DNA from: Pseudoscleropodium purum
Taxonomy: Eukaryota > Streptophyta > Bryopsida > Hypnales > Brachytheciaceae
Length of the DNA stretch: 64,000 nt
Direction: 5' to 3'
NCBI GenBank assembly: GCA_963969395.1
Contig: OZ017797.1
Coordinates: 1,364,001 to 1,428,000 of the forward strand
Positions 37,401 to 49,692 of the stretch are shown in pieces (positions within the stretch are counted from its first letter, which is position 1; every line of letters starts with the position of its first letter). The translations under genes and the position numbers were made by a program. The notes below the pieces were generated by a model. It made no database searches. It was not told the DNA's origin and worked only from the letters and a program-made list of their open reading frames with translations.

Positions 37401-38283
37401 TTAGGAGTATGTCTATAATTGCTCATTGATAACATTCTTGTCTTTTTTAATCTCTAAATGTCCAAGCCTTTCCAAGTATGTTTTCCTTATGAAAAAAGAA
37501 CATGGACTCGTAGACATCCCAAATGAAGCAATTTTTTTTCAAAATCTAATTATATAGATGTTTAAAGAACTTGCTTATTAAATGCATACTAATTTTGAGC
37601 GTGAAGTTGCATAAGAGTTGTGAGATTATGACAAGAGAAATGTACATATCTTATTTTTAGTATGCTACCCCCTCCCTACAATGATTGAGAAATTTGCATA
37701 ATTAATAAGAATTTTTTGGAATCGGAGGTGCATCAACAACTAAAAATTGTGTTAGTATACTAAAATGAACTACCAAAAACCTTTAGTTCAAATGAAGAGC
37801 TATTAAATTCATTACACAATTCACCTTGCAATTGTTGAAATATGATTTTTTATAAGTATAAATTGAAAATAAATCCAAATCAACACTTGTTTGTTTAAAT
37901 TTTAAATGGTGGAATTTATGAAAATACTTTCAGCTTTCTATTGGGACCATTTTTTCAAATAAAATGGATATATACAATTTTTTAGATCTCAAATCAAGTG
38001 AAATTGATAAATTTTGCTCAAAGTCAAGAAATGAGGTAAAATTAGCAAGTTTTATTCTTCTACTAATGGACCTACTAATGGACATATTTACCTTTGAAGA
38101 CCTCTCAAACATCAAACATTTATATTTTTTTAGTAAAAATTAATTGTCTTCAAAAGTTAACCTTCAAATAAAATTGCCCATAAAAAATTTAAAATGGTCA
38201 AAGGAATTTTATTGCTTCCACCAAAACGAGCCAAAAATTTCACATTGACCATATGTAGTCAATTGAGCATTTAGAAGCTAATG

Positions 38284-38570
38284 CATTAGAAGAGTTTGGG
38301 GGGTCCAGAAGCTTGTTTCGGGCCTATTCCTTTGCAATTGTTCCCCACGGTGAGGAGAATAGCCCATTGTCATGATTTTTTTTTCTTAAATTTTTTTTAA
38401 AATAAATAAATTTAGTCTCCAAATGCAAAAAAAAATTAAAAAATTAAAAAAATTGGGTCAATGATGTGGCAGGGTCTTGGCCACGTCAGACCGCTGCACT
38501 GAACTTGTTTCCTACGTTCGTAGGATGTGATAACTTGCAGGCATCCAGAGGCCCCCATAATCGTCTAATG
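38284..38570. mobile_element. MITE, CATTAG-terminus family, copy 2
   Basis: 287 bp with imperfect inverted ends CATTAGAAGAGTTTGGGGG and CATTAGACGATTATGGGGG. Interior landmarks: GGTCCAGAAGCTTGTTTCGG near the left end, AATTTAGTCTCCAAATGCAA, then TCAATGATGTGGCAGGG and GGCCACGTCA. All recur in reverse complement in the copy at 55731-56014. No convincing target duplication. Confidence 0.75.
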
Positions 38571-39198
38571 ATTTGATTTTGGTCAAGAATTGGAGGAGGA
38601 ATTTCAATATCAAATTTGTTAAATTGGTTGATGTATTTTGCAACTTTGGCACTTTCAAGACACACAACTTGAAACATAGTTCTATGCACTTCTTAGATTT
38701 TGGAGCTTTTTGTAGATTTATATCACAATTTTTGGTACTGGAATATTGTCAATTTGCCACAAATTTGCCACATTTATAGTCTCGGTGCTTAGGATGTCTA
38801 TCATGAAGTGGCGCGGAATTCTCATGTCATGATGTCACATCAAGCCTATCATGACTCATGACACGTCAAGATTCCATCAAAAGCTTAACAACCCTAATTC
38901 CAAAATCTAAGCCTAAACCCTAACTCAAGACATTTTAGGATTTACTTTTCACTATTTTACTCATGCCAATTATTGAAGGAAAATCAAATGTATCACCACT
39001 TTTTGACACCTTTAGTTTATGCAATTTATTTCATTCTTTGACTACTTACTTGGTAATATCAAGATTTTTGGACAACTAAATAGTTTGAGTATATTTCATC
39101 ATGAATTTATGATGGACTTCAGATTGAATTTCATCATTTGTCATAACATCTTGAATACTTGACGTTGCAATATGGACAACCTTGACTTAGAGTGCATT

Positions 39199-39359
39199 CA
39201 CTATAGAAAAACGATTATATTTCTAAATGACTTCTCCACAATGACTCTAGCAATCATTTCTTGTCCACAATGATTACAAAATTAACAATCATTTTATAGT
39301 CATTGTCGTGTTACAATCATTGTGAATAAGTCATTGTGGAATTTGTTTTTTTTGTACTG
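39199..39359. mobile_element. CACTA-derived MITE, 161 bp
   Basis: Starts CACTATAGAAAAA and ends TTTTTTTTGTACTG, a degenerate form of the CACTACAAGAAAA terminus. Flanked by ATT on both sides (39196-39198, 39360-39362), the expected 3-bp target duplication. The inside is filled with AATGACT / CAATCATT / GTCATTGTGG motifs like the subterminal arrays of the large element at 1610-9421. Confidence 0.75.
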
Positions 39360-41008
39360 ATTAGAGGATATTTGAACCCTTGGAAAGATCCCTTAGTAGT
39401 GACAAAAAAAACTATTAAAAGAATCATAGGAGAGACTACTGAAGGTATTGTAAATAGGTACATCATATGTGCCAACTTGTACAACTTAGAACATGCTTTG
39501 TTTTAATCAAAGACTTCAATTAGTAATGATATACCAAATGGCAAGAAAAAATGAATAGCCACATGGTACATAATTCAAGGTACTTCGCACTCCAATCATG
39601 AAATTTACTAATAAACAATAAAAGATAGATCAATACTTTAGCAAAATGTATTCAATGTACTATTAGGCATTAGGAAAAGCACAAGGCCTCAAGAAGGACA
39701 CTAAAGCTATACTAGTAGAGTAAATAAAAAAATAATATTGTTCATTTGCACTTTCTTGCATTGTTGGTTTAATTTTGGAGGCACATTTGAGGCCCCATGC
39801 TTTTTCTAATGGATAATATGCACACTTAAAAGTTGTCCTATAGATTGTTGTACCAAGGTCTTCATCATGAGATAGAATATAATTAGACCATATATTAATA
39901 AGCTTGGAAAGCTTGTAGAGATTAATATAGCAATATAGTACCCCTTCTTCCAATAATAGCAAAATTTGTTGTGTGTGACTTAAAAATTAAAATTGCAATT
40001 CTATAAAAATCATTCTATCTTGATTAGAATCTAAGGCAAATAAATAATACAAACATACCCGAAGAACTGAGAGGTTTTTGGTTTCTAGAAATTATTTTAG
40101 AAAGTGACATTAAAAATTCAAACCAAACACTAACTTTACCATGCTTGTACCCAAATAGTAATACTCCTATTCTATACAATGTCACTAAGAAGGCTCCCTT
40201 GTATGAAAAATTGTGCACATTAATAACCCATACTATTTTTTCAATTTTTTCAATGAACTCTCTTTTTGAAAAAATCCTTAATAATGATGTGTTTTCTCTT
40301 ATGTTTTTATTTATTAATATATTTAATACATATTTGAAAGTCATCCTATACATTTAAGTATGTTTAATAAAAAAAATCAAACCTTGTAGTCCTATGGTAT
40401 TAGAAGGTAATACTTGTCAAAAATCACTTGGAAATTGTGAATCTAATTGTTGTTAGTGTGTTAGAAGTAGTCCATATGTGGTCCTTATAGTAATATAGTA
40501 AATTACAAAACTCATCTCAAAAATTGCCTAAATGCAACAAATAGTATAAGTGTATCTCTACTTCATGCTTTCATCTAATATTGGTATCATTGAGAGCAAT
40601 TCAATGATGATATTTATGTTCTTAATAAACCACTTGTAATCATAATTAGAAGAAATATGGACTCTATAGAAGGCCCTTAGAGTTTGATAAAGCTAAATTT
40701 TCATTGTAGAGTACAAAGATGGTTTAAATACAAGAAACTTGACAAGAATAAGTCACCATCTTGTGTGAAGTAGAGGGTCTCAGACTATGTACTTTTGGAT
40801 TATTGCATAATAAAATACAGTTAATATGGTACTTGTGTCAACTAAGGTACTTGCCATACAAAAAACTAAAGAGCCAAAGTACAATAAGAATGACAAGAGT
40901 AATGCACCTACATGCTTCCATTACAAATTGGACAATGGGAATTGATGTACTTATATGCTCTCAATTCAAATTGGTCAATGGAAATTGATCCTTTGCATCA
41001 TTGCATGA

Positions 41009-41246
41009 CAGGGTTGACAGGACGTTGTGTCCGCAGCATCCGCTGACATTCGCAAACGCTGTCCGCCCCGCCCACCCTATCCGCCCCCACCCGTTCGCCC
41101 GTCTGCCCCGTCCGTCCGCCCGCGTCCACCTGCGTCCGTCCGCCTTCTGACGGTGGGAGGGACGCTGCGTCCGCTAGCGTCCGTGCGTCCGAACGTCCGG
41201 AAAACGGACGCTATTTTGGGGCGGACGTTGAGATTCGTCAACCCTG
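41009..41246. mobile_element. hAT-type MITE, 238 bp, GC-rich, perfect 8-bp target duplication
   Basis: TTGCATGA flanks both sides (41001-41008 and 41247-41254). Inverted ends are CAGGGTTGAC (left) and GTCAACCCTG (right). The interior is a GC-rich run of CGTCCG / TCCGCC words within very AT-rich DNA. An 8-bp duplication and CAGGG terminus are diagnostic of the hAT superfamily. Confidence 0.88.
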
Positions 41247-42540
41247 TTGCATGAGGAGTGGAGTTGGGTAGAAATAGGGGATTTATGAATCTAGTTAATT
41301 GTGAAAGTACATGTTTACGAGCTAAAAGGGGTCACAATGCATGAGTTCAAGTGGCCTTCTACAAAGTCCATATTTTCTCTAATGAGGCTACTGGTAACTA
41401 AGGGCAATTTTCATGCAAGTAAAAAGGCCATTTTTGGTTGGGAATAGAAGATGTGTATAATGACTTGATGAAGATAGGACTTGTTGAATGTTCTCACTAT
41501 TTTCTAACAGTTTAAACATTAAAGCATCTATTTTTCTAAACTTTTCTATTACTTTTTTTATGTATAACTTTTGAGATAATTTTTTTAGGCCTCAACTTTT
41601 GGGAATTCATTGTTTGAAGTGTTATCTAAGTTATCCAAATTTTATTTTATTTTAAAATATTTATTTCAAAAGCTCATAGATTTGCTATATGCCTATATTA
41701 TCCCAAATGTAGCAAAATCAACAAATATTTCATGATATCACCTACTTCCTCTTTGTCTTGAGTACTTTTTTCAAAAATCATGAGGCTTATGAGAACTTCA
41801 AAATACCAAAAAAGGAATAAATACATTGATGTCTATTATTATTGTATTTATTCTAAGAGTATCATAAGAGAGTGAAGAGATGTCTAAGATATTCAAAAGT
41901 TCCCTTTTTCCTCAATCATACAAAAATATTCTTAGAAATATTTCAAGGTATTCAGAAATATTTGGAGAGGGTCATCTAATATATTAGATCATGCATGTCT
42001 AATTCAACACATGACATGCCATAGTAATACAATGTCTATTAAATCAATTTTTTTTGGTCAAACTAGATAATCCTCCATGCCTAGGAGGCAAATATTTTTA
42101 CAAAGGCATTGTCCCTTGAGAAGGTTTTTTGAAAGACATTCAATGTTGTTACATTAGAACTTTGGAAGGACCAAAGGACCCTTAGAGGATGATAAGCAAT
42201 TTGTAATCTATAGTAAGATGTAGTATATACTATACTAAATAGTGAAATTGGGTTGCTTTACTAAAAAAAGTTACCTCTTGACTCACTTCTTGGCCATATG
42301 AAAGTATATAAAATTCTTTAAACCCGAGCCATGAATCAATGCACTAATTCATGCAATATACATCATGGTTTCTATTTAACATATCTTTCTACACTAATTA
42401 CACATATTTATATAGTATAGAATGTTAAAAAATTAGTTTGGAACAATCTAATTTCACTATTTAATATAAATAATGTAAAAAATTAAAAAATTAAAAAGGT
42501 GCCTAAATTTTTAGAAAATTATCAATCTAGTTTGCCCCCT

Positions 42541-42687
<147 letters not shown>

Positions 42688-42856
42688 TGCCTTAGAATTT
42701 GTAGAAATTCAATTTACTTTCAATTTATAGTAATTCAATAATTATATACTTACATTACAAAGTTTTTTGCTTTGCTATATTGAGTTTTTGACCATTTTAA
42801 AGTGCAATCTCTTACAAACAAAACACATCTCTCATATGCAAGTGATGCAAAAGACC

Positions 42857-43117
42857 TAGGGTTGTCATAACGGGTGAGTTAGGATCATCAGACGGGACAA
42901 ATGGACGGACGGTCCGGACAGCTTTAATTTTGTAACTTGTGCAATTTTGCGGAATGACACGTCACCTCGTCCGCGCCCAGCATGTTCCTTAATCCACATG
43001 GCATCCATATGGCCTATTTTTCCGTTATCAGAAAGTCAACTATGTGTTGACTGTATTAGACGAGCGGGACCTCTAACGGACGGGCGAACCGGACGTCCGT
43101 CCACTATGACAACCATG
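42857..43117. mobile_element. hAT-type MITE, 261 bp
   Basis: AAAAGACC flanks both sides (42849-42856 and 43118-43125), a perfect 8-bp duplication. Inverted ends TAGGGTTGTCATA and TATGACAACCATG pair at 11 of 13 positions. The interior has GGACGGACGGTCCGGAC-like GC-rich blocks. It shares the GGACG word style with the element at 41009 but its termini differ. Confidence 0.85.
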
Positions 43118-43125
43118 AAAAGACC

Positions 43126-44193
43126 TTGACACTTAATAAAAACCGAATACACAAAATAGAGACTTTAAGGTTTAGTCTTAAGTAGTCAAAATAAGGGTTT
43201 AATCACCTTAGATGAAAGCAGTAGACACCATTCAAAATTATAAGAACTAAGAACAAGTTGTATGAATATTTAATTTTGTCTAATTTTAATATATTAGTTT
43301 TTGGATTGTATAACTATTTTTTGCACCTTAATCAATTATTGGGCAAAAAATAAGGAAGCTAAAAACTTTATTCAAATTTGGAAAAGCAACTTAGATGAAT
43401 GTCTAACTTATTTCAATCATAAAGTAAATTTATTCCAATTTAATATATTATATTTTGAATTGCATAACTATTTTTTGCACTTTAATTAATTAATAGGCAC
43501 AAAGTTGCTCAAGTTGCCAGGAAGCTACGGTAGTTGATACATCAAAATAATATAATATGAGTAGGAATGTTAGCATTCTATTGGTAATACAAGTGAATGG
43601 ATGAATTTTCTTCCATGCATGTGTTGCCTCCATCAGGAGACCCCGGTCAAGTAAACTCTTGTGAGAAGAAGGTGTTGGCGTGTTGCTTGTTTGCTTGTAT
43701 TCTTGTTCTTGAATAAAGAGAGGTGTAGTACTATGCAGAGCACAGATGGACCGATGCACTTACGATTATTCATTGAATGTGTGTGATAGTCGTGGCAAGA
43801 GTCTTGGTGTAATGCAAAGCATCGGGAAATGGAATATGGTCAATTCACCTCAAGCAGATCGACACGCGTACATAGCACAGTTCACTGAGACAACTAGAGA
43901 GTGCCAACCTCTGAAAATTGTGACCGAATATGCCTACGTACATGCAGTATAGTACCCGCCTTGATTGCCGTATGCAAACATATGTCAATTTCAATAAATT
44001 GGAAGAATTTCACTACTTTATGCGCCTTGATTTGCTAAATATTACTAAGTACAACTTGCAAGCGCATAAGAAATACTGCAGATGCAACTAGTCCCTCCCA
44101 AGGTCCCCATCAAATTCGAATTCCAGAACTTTATGCACAGCTAATTTGCCAATCTGTACAACAGGCAAGCCCATGAATATCATATCGATACAG
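43126..44193. other. Intergenic DNA downstream of the PLATZ gene
   Basis: 43130-43540 is the continuation of the dispersed repeat also found at 27930-28290, and here shows an internal duplication (43280-43345 and 43440-43500 both read TATAACTATTTTTTGCAC). 44088-44111 resembles the last coding bases of the PLATZ gene (44193-44215), a small local duplication. No gene seen. Confidence 0.5.
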
Positions 44194-45576
44194 CTAGTCC
44201 CTCTCAAGGTTCCTCAGATACAGATCCCAATCGCCGATAGCCTTGGCCGCCGCAATCAGATGATATAATCCCGCACTTTGATATCCTCGTGGGTAAGCAG
44301 AGTAATCCGGAGCAGCTTGCGTCCGATTTGCTGGACCACGCCGTGATGATCCACCACCAGATTCTCGACTTCCTGCAGCTGCAGTTGTAGCACCAGCTAG
44401 TGCCACCACGTACCAGTAAACGTCAATTTCATTACACTGGCACGATTCTAGCGTAAGAACGTACTAGTGACATATATCTTCGATCACGAGGGTTTAATTT
44501 CGGTGTAGAAACTAGGACAAGTTAGAATGGATTAATATCTGTTTCAGGCCGTACATCCTGAAACGTGCAAAAGAAGTGGAATATATACCGCCAATCTAAC
44601 AAAATGGACGTTTTTTTAGTACCTCGAGTTTCTGCAGCTGCTGCAGTCCCATGCCTAGGACCAGTCCCTCCTCGGTGAAGCTCCCGGTAATTCACTGGAG
44701 CACTTCTTCTACCACTGGAGCCGCGTACTGCAGGAGGCTCCTCTGCAACAATTTCACCACCACTGGAGCTTCCAGAGCGATCATCGATCACAGCGAGAGC
44801 CTCAGAACATGACCCAGACAACCTCCCTTTGATTTTCTCAAGTGCCGTTCGTGGGAACTCGTAAGTGGGAGCCAAGGCACCGTCTAGCATCCGGAGGAGA
44901 TTCCTCCCCGGCTGCCGTTGTGCTAGAGTGATTAGACACTCCACAGAACACAAGAGAAAGTCTTCCTTGCAATCCTGGGAGTTCGCAACGACCTTGTTGC
45001 AGGCTTCACAACTTTTTAGTGGGCTGGGCTGCCCATTGCCGGTCTGAGCGCGCCTGGCGGGGGGTCTAGCGCTTGCCGATCGCGATGCCTGGTGGTGGTC
45101 AGTTCGGAGGTAGCAGAGGCTGCCAGTGTTCAATAAGCATTTCTGGATGTGCTTGATGCTCTCGTGGGAGAGGTATTTGGCTAGATCCTCCGGGTCGACG
45201 GCGCTCTTGTGGGACTGGCGGCGGACCTGAACGTCAATTTCGTTTAATAGGGAGATTCCAGAACTTTGGCACCTTTCAGAACGTGCGTTTAGAAACATAA
45301 ATCCGTACGTCTCTCTTAGATTTTAGAGGTGTGTGTACACATATGTCAGTTTAACGAAATTGACCCTACCTGCAACCAGCGGTGGCGAGTGTGCGCCCCG
45401 TTTCCTCGGAATGTGATGGGGCAGAGTCCGCCGACCTTGCATTGGAGGCAGTAGTAGTTGTTGCAGTCTCTGGGGGACTTGCATGTGGGGCACTTGCCTT
45501 CGTAGGTTTTGGCGTCGATCAGGTAGTTGGCTTCCACGAAGCTCGTCCAGATCTCATAATCATTGCCTTGCGCCAT
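44194..45576 (-). CDS. PLATZ-family zinc-binding transcription factor, three exons, 337 aa
   Basis: Exons 45576-45370, 45226-44623 and 44396-44194 splice with GT..AG borders and matching phases. The product starts MAQGNDYEIWTSFVEANYL. Zinc-ligand blocks follow the PLATZ order: C29..C32, C38..NYYCLQC, LC, H62..HRWLQ, then VRRQSHKSAV and, after IKHIQKCLLNTG..CYLR, a second cluster SCEACNK and DFLLCSVECL. The rest (about 170-337) is low complexity, rich in Ser, Gly, Arg and Ala. PLATZ proteins are plant-specific A/T-rich-DNA-binding regulators. This one is longer and more divergent than typical members (about 200-260 aa). The C-terminal exon and its frame are less certain than the zinc-binding part. 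Confidence 0.82.
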
Positions 45577-47356
45577 GATGGAACAGTAGTTCAGGTGGGA
45601 AATCGTACGTACGAATGGGTAGAAAAGTATCGTCAACAGTGCCCTGCAGAAGGGAATTAATCATGATTTATGTCAACAAGGGTATGCGATTAATGTAGAG
45701 CTCTGCCGTAATTGTCTAACAAAATACCCTAAAAGAATATACAGCAGCCTGCAAAACCCCCATTTAACCATGGTTTATATTTACAAAAGTAATCATTGCA
45801 CAGGCAAAAAGTGAAAAGGCCAGACAGTGAAGCAAACTAGCTAGGGAGGATGTGAATTGCCGCAAGGTAAGGGCAAATAAGCCAGAGAGAAAAACTGCGG
45901 TTCGAATCCTTGTGCGACAGTCGACCAGCAGAAAGCGTAGTTAAAGCATGGCAATATATATTAGACTTGCAATTTGATGACTGAAGTGCACTCTGAAACT
46001 AGAAGCCATGCTCTATCTGAGAATTTCTATTCAGCCGCATTCTAGGATTCTAGCATACATCTTACGCTAAGGAGCGAAAAGGGTTTGCGACAAATTGAAT
46101 CTTCTTACTGGGCAAGGTCTAACAAAGAATTTAGTTTCGGAAACTTAAAAAGCTGACGTCCCAAGGATTGATTTCATTCCTCTCTTTCTTTAAATTATAA
46201 ATAAACTAGGTTCATCTATACTACAGAAACTACTTTGTCGCATTCCATACCCTAATGAAACCGGGTCTGCCTCTGCCTGCATACATGAAAAGCTGAAAAA
46301 GTAGAACTAACTTCTCCGGTTCTCCCAGTCTACACACCAGGTCGATCATTGTGTTGCAAGAATCAAACCATATCATGAGTGAGACTACTCAAATGACCCT
46401 ATTCCGTCACAGATACGTTCTTTTCGACAACAATTTTAAATTAATTTCAGACAAAAAAGGTCCCTGGAGGCCAGAATCCTGGCTCCTTACTAGTATATTT
46501 ACATCAATCTACGTACGATTTGCAGGGAGTTATGTACTTAACGTCACGTGGTATGATGACAGACCCTGGATTCTTATAAATCCTTGCTTGAGAGAAACCA
46601 AGTGAGTAAAATTTTACCTGTGGGTATGATGCAATTCTATTGATCGTATAATTAGCCTCTGGAAGTTTATGAGCTCTTGAAACGACGCAAATGTGCATGA
46701 ATTGCAGAGTGCAATTACATTCAGCAAGCTCACCCAATGCTCTAGCTAGTTTCAATTGGCAAAAAGCTGGAGACAGGAAAAACTAGGAACTCAGTACTGC
46801 TGTGGCAAATTGTGAAAGAAGGCCAAGTGATTCTCTCTTTTATGGCTGATGCATGACCCTCCCGACGAGACTCCGAATTTTGCATTTTAATTTCTGGAAG
46901 CTTGATGACCTCCGCTCGTAACTTCCATCCCACCGAGTCCATGATATTACTAACATTGTGAACTTCGATCAATCAATTGCAACGGAGTAGTTCAGAGAGT
47001 TCAATCATCATACTCATGCATGATCTGCCTTTCATGCCTTTCCCCAATTGCCAAAAGGAACATAACGTACTAGCCTCTGGAAGTTTATTTTCTATCTGAA
47101 CATGCTTATTATCATAAAAAATAGAAATTATTTTTATTGGCAAGTGAAAGAATTTCAACATGTTTTACACGAAATACTGGCAAAATATTTAATAATTTTG
47201 TCCTTTACCACAATTATAGATTTTTACTAGCAATGAAGGTCACAAGCTTGGAATATGCTCTAGGATTTCATTCAACAAGATCTAAATACAACCATGGATA
47301 CAACATATGGGTGGTAGATGCACTAGACAACAAAATCTTCTATTTTTTGATACAAT
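45577..47356. other. Upstream region of the PLATZ gene, no second gene seen
   Basis: The block is less AT-rich. A 19-bp segment reading TAGCCTCTGGAAGTTTAT occurs at about 46653 and 47071, with a weaker third copy near 46889, all in the same orientation. GGTTCGAATCC at 45899-45909 looks like a polymerase III B box but lacks a proper tRNA around it. Reading frames here (for example 46351-46605) have no domain support. Confidence 0.45.
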
Positions 47357-47555
47357 ATGATTTCTCTTGATGAATTCAAATTTTCCTTAATCACATCCAA
47401 CATTGTCTTTTGGAATCTTGGTGGAGTATTCACCATTCCAAATGCCTTTATTGTCTTTGTTCACCATTCCATTATGTTGAAAGGTCCAAATGCCTTTGTT
47501 AGTAGTGACAAGCTAGTATATTCCCCAAACAATCTCCTACCTTGGTATTGAGGCA
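47357..47555 (-). pseudogene. Ty3/gypsy reverse-transcriptase fragment
   Basis: The minus strand reads AFGMVNTPPRFQKTMLDVIK, fitting the retroelement pattern FG..N.P..FQ..M at every conserved position. Just before it stands GPFNIM, the expected G.(Y/F).(F)NVM segment, separated by a short local duplication (GGCATTTGGA occurs twice) and an in-frame TGA. The active-site YxDD block expected downstream is absent. A small decayed relic. Confidence 0.5.
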
Positions 47556-49692
47556 ATTTTATGCCAAATTCAAATTAGTGATAATAATTGTTTTTATAAA
47601 TTTTTAACAAATTTTTGTCAAAATTTGAACGTTCAATTGCAAGGAAAATTAATTGACTACAATATCCAGATTCAAAAGCATCCAATCAATTGAATTGGTA
47701 CATGAAAAGGAAATAAAATATTTTATTATTATTTTTAATGATTGATGTGAATGATTATGGTCACTAGACATTTTGATTTTTTTTTCCTAGGAGCCATTAC
47801 AAAAATTCCCTCTAGTGTGATGAAAGTTTGTAATTAAGTTTCAAATTTTACAACTATTAGATTGATGTGATTTCATATTTAAAAAATGAAATAAACTAGT
47901 TTTCATTCAAATTTGGTGGAAAATTAGAGCATACAAAGCAAAAGACTACAAGTCTTCAAGCATTTAAAAAAAATAGGGAATTTCATTAAATTAGCAGTAT
48001 TCCAAATGTCATTTTCACATCTTGACATCCAAGACAAGTATATCTAGGAGATATGTAGATTTCAAAAATCTAAAACTAGTATAGATTTTAGTATAGAAAA
48101 AACACTTTAGACTATGCCGTTTGAATTGCTAAAATCGCCAAATTAATGAAATATTGCCGTTTTAATGAAATTCGCCATTAAAATAGTAAAAAGATTCATA
48201 ATACTAAACAAAAATTGGATATTTTTTCCAACTTGAAGGGACTTTTGGAGAACTATTTTAGTTGGAAGGAATAAATGTCATAATCTAAGTATGTGGTGAT
48301 ATAAAATAATTATTTTATGAACACATAAACAATATAGAGATTTAATTTTTTATAGAACTTTTCATCGTGGTTTGTGTAATCTAATAATAAATGACTTCAA
48401 ATCCCAATTTTCAACTCTAAGTAGTTTTACATGACTATTGTTTGAGCTATGATGTCAATTATATTGTAGTTAAAGATAAGAATTGGGACAATTGGTTGTG
48501 AGTTTTATTGATGTGATTTGATGTTATATTTTTGTGTGTTTTTGAATATTTTGGTGGGGCAGTTTATTCTAATTTTACTTGTTATAGTTCCTCCTTCAAT
48601 ACCTTTAGAGTTTTGGTATTGATTTCAACTTTTTAATTATTTATGTGTATTTCAGATTTGATATTGTACATTTTTGGTCTTATTCTCAAAGTATATTTAG
48701 ATGCATGTTAAAGCTAAATCATGTAATATAATTAGGTCTATTTTCCTATTAGACAAAGGCCATGGATTATGGTTCAATAGTCCCATTCTAAAAGCACTTG
48801 TAACTTTTACTCCCTTGAATTCAAATTTTATTCTCAAGATTCCAAGCATGAGTGATTGGGACATATCAATGAATACGTTGAATTTCAAATTCAACATTTC
48901 ATGTGATGATTTTGATAATTAATTACTTTGTTGAATGACTACATTGTTGCACTAAGAATTCAAAACATCACAAATGGATGTTGGAAAATAAGTGAACCCA
49001 TTGTCATGAATATAAATAATATAATATTCATTGAAATGAGAGTTTTCCTATGAAATGAAAGTTTGTAGAAACACTCAAAACCAAAATTCAAGAGAATCCA
49101 ATATCAATATAGACAAAATAATTAATGCATTGGCATACACAAAATACATATACAATTCCAAAACTATAAAATACCATTTAGTTATTGATTTCCCAAGTAG
49201 TCAGAAATTTCCAGAGAGTTTTCACAAAATGTACAATTAATAAGCTCATAATTGAATTCATTTAATCTACAAAATCATCATTTTTCAGCCCAATTGCAAC
49301 CTTTTCTCTACTGCATTCAACACCAGGAATGTAATAGAAACTGAGTAAAGTGTTCATTACATTAGGATGCAGACAGTGTAATTGGATGCAGTGATAGGGA
49401 TTGCAATTGGCCTGGAGTCGCTTCGGGGCAATTTTACCTTTCTTTATCTCTATACCATTATAGAAACACGCAATGAATGCATTGTCGAGGACTCAATCCA
49501 GTGGACCTACCTATCTTAATTTGTCCTCGAGTGCAGGGAACTCAGACAAGATTACTAAGACAAATCAAACAGCCAAAAGAATACCTACAAGAAGTTTGAG
49601 GAGATAGAGGGAGGATGGTTGAAAAGACCAGCGTCGTCCACGCCTAGCAAATTTTACATGCAAAGAACAGCAATTACGGTGTTCCAATTTCT
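47556..49692. other. AT-rich intergenic DNA, no gene seen
   Basis: Nothing supported apart from the 3' flank of the proteasome gene in the last few hundred bases. Confidence 0.5.

Larger units (their letters stand above)
34457..41000. repeat. Long AT-rich intergenic stretch with two MITEs
   Basis: Carries the MITEs at 38284-38570 and 39199-39359. 36420-37450 is similar in order and orientation to 57160-58100 (shared words include CAAATG.AATGAAT, CAAGTTTTTG, TTTTTGCTCC, TAGGAACAAT). No gene recognised; frames at 39663-40357 are short and without domain features. Confidence 0.55.

Noticed and set aside
41027..41254. Pro/Arg-rich 75-codon frame in a GC-rich island
   Set aside because: Lies inside the hAT MITE, defined by 8-bp duplications and inverted ends.
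45860..45925. GGTTCGAATCC as a possible tRNA gene
   Set aside because: The upstream sequence does not fold into acceptor, D and anticodon arms.
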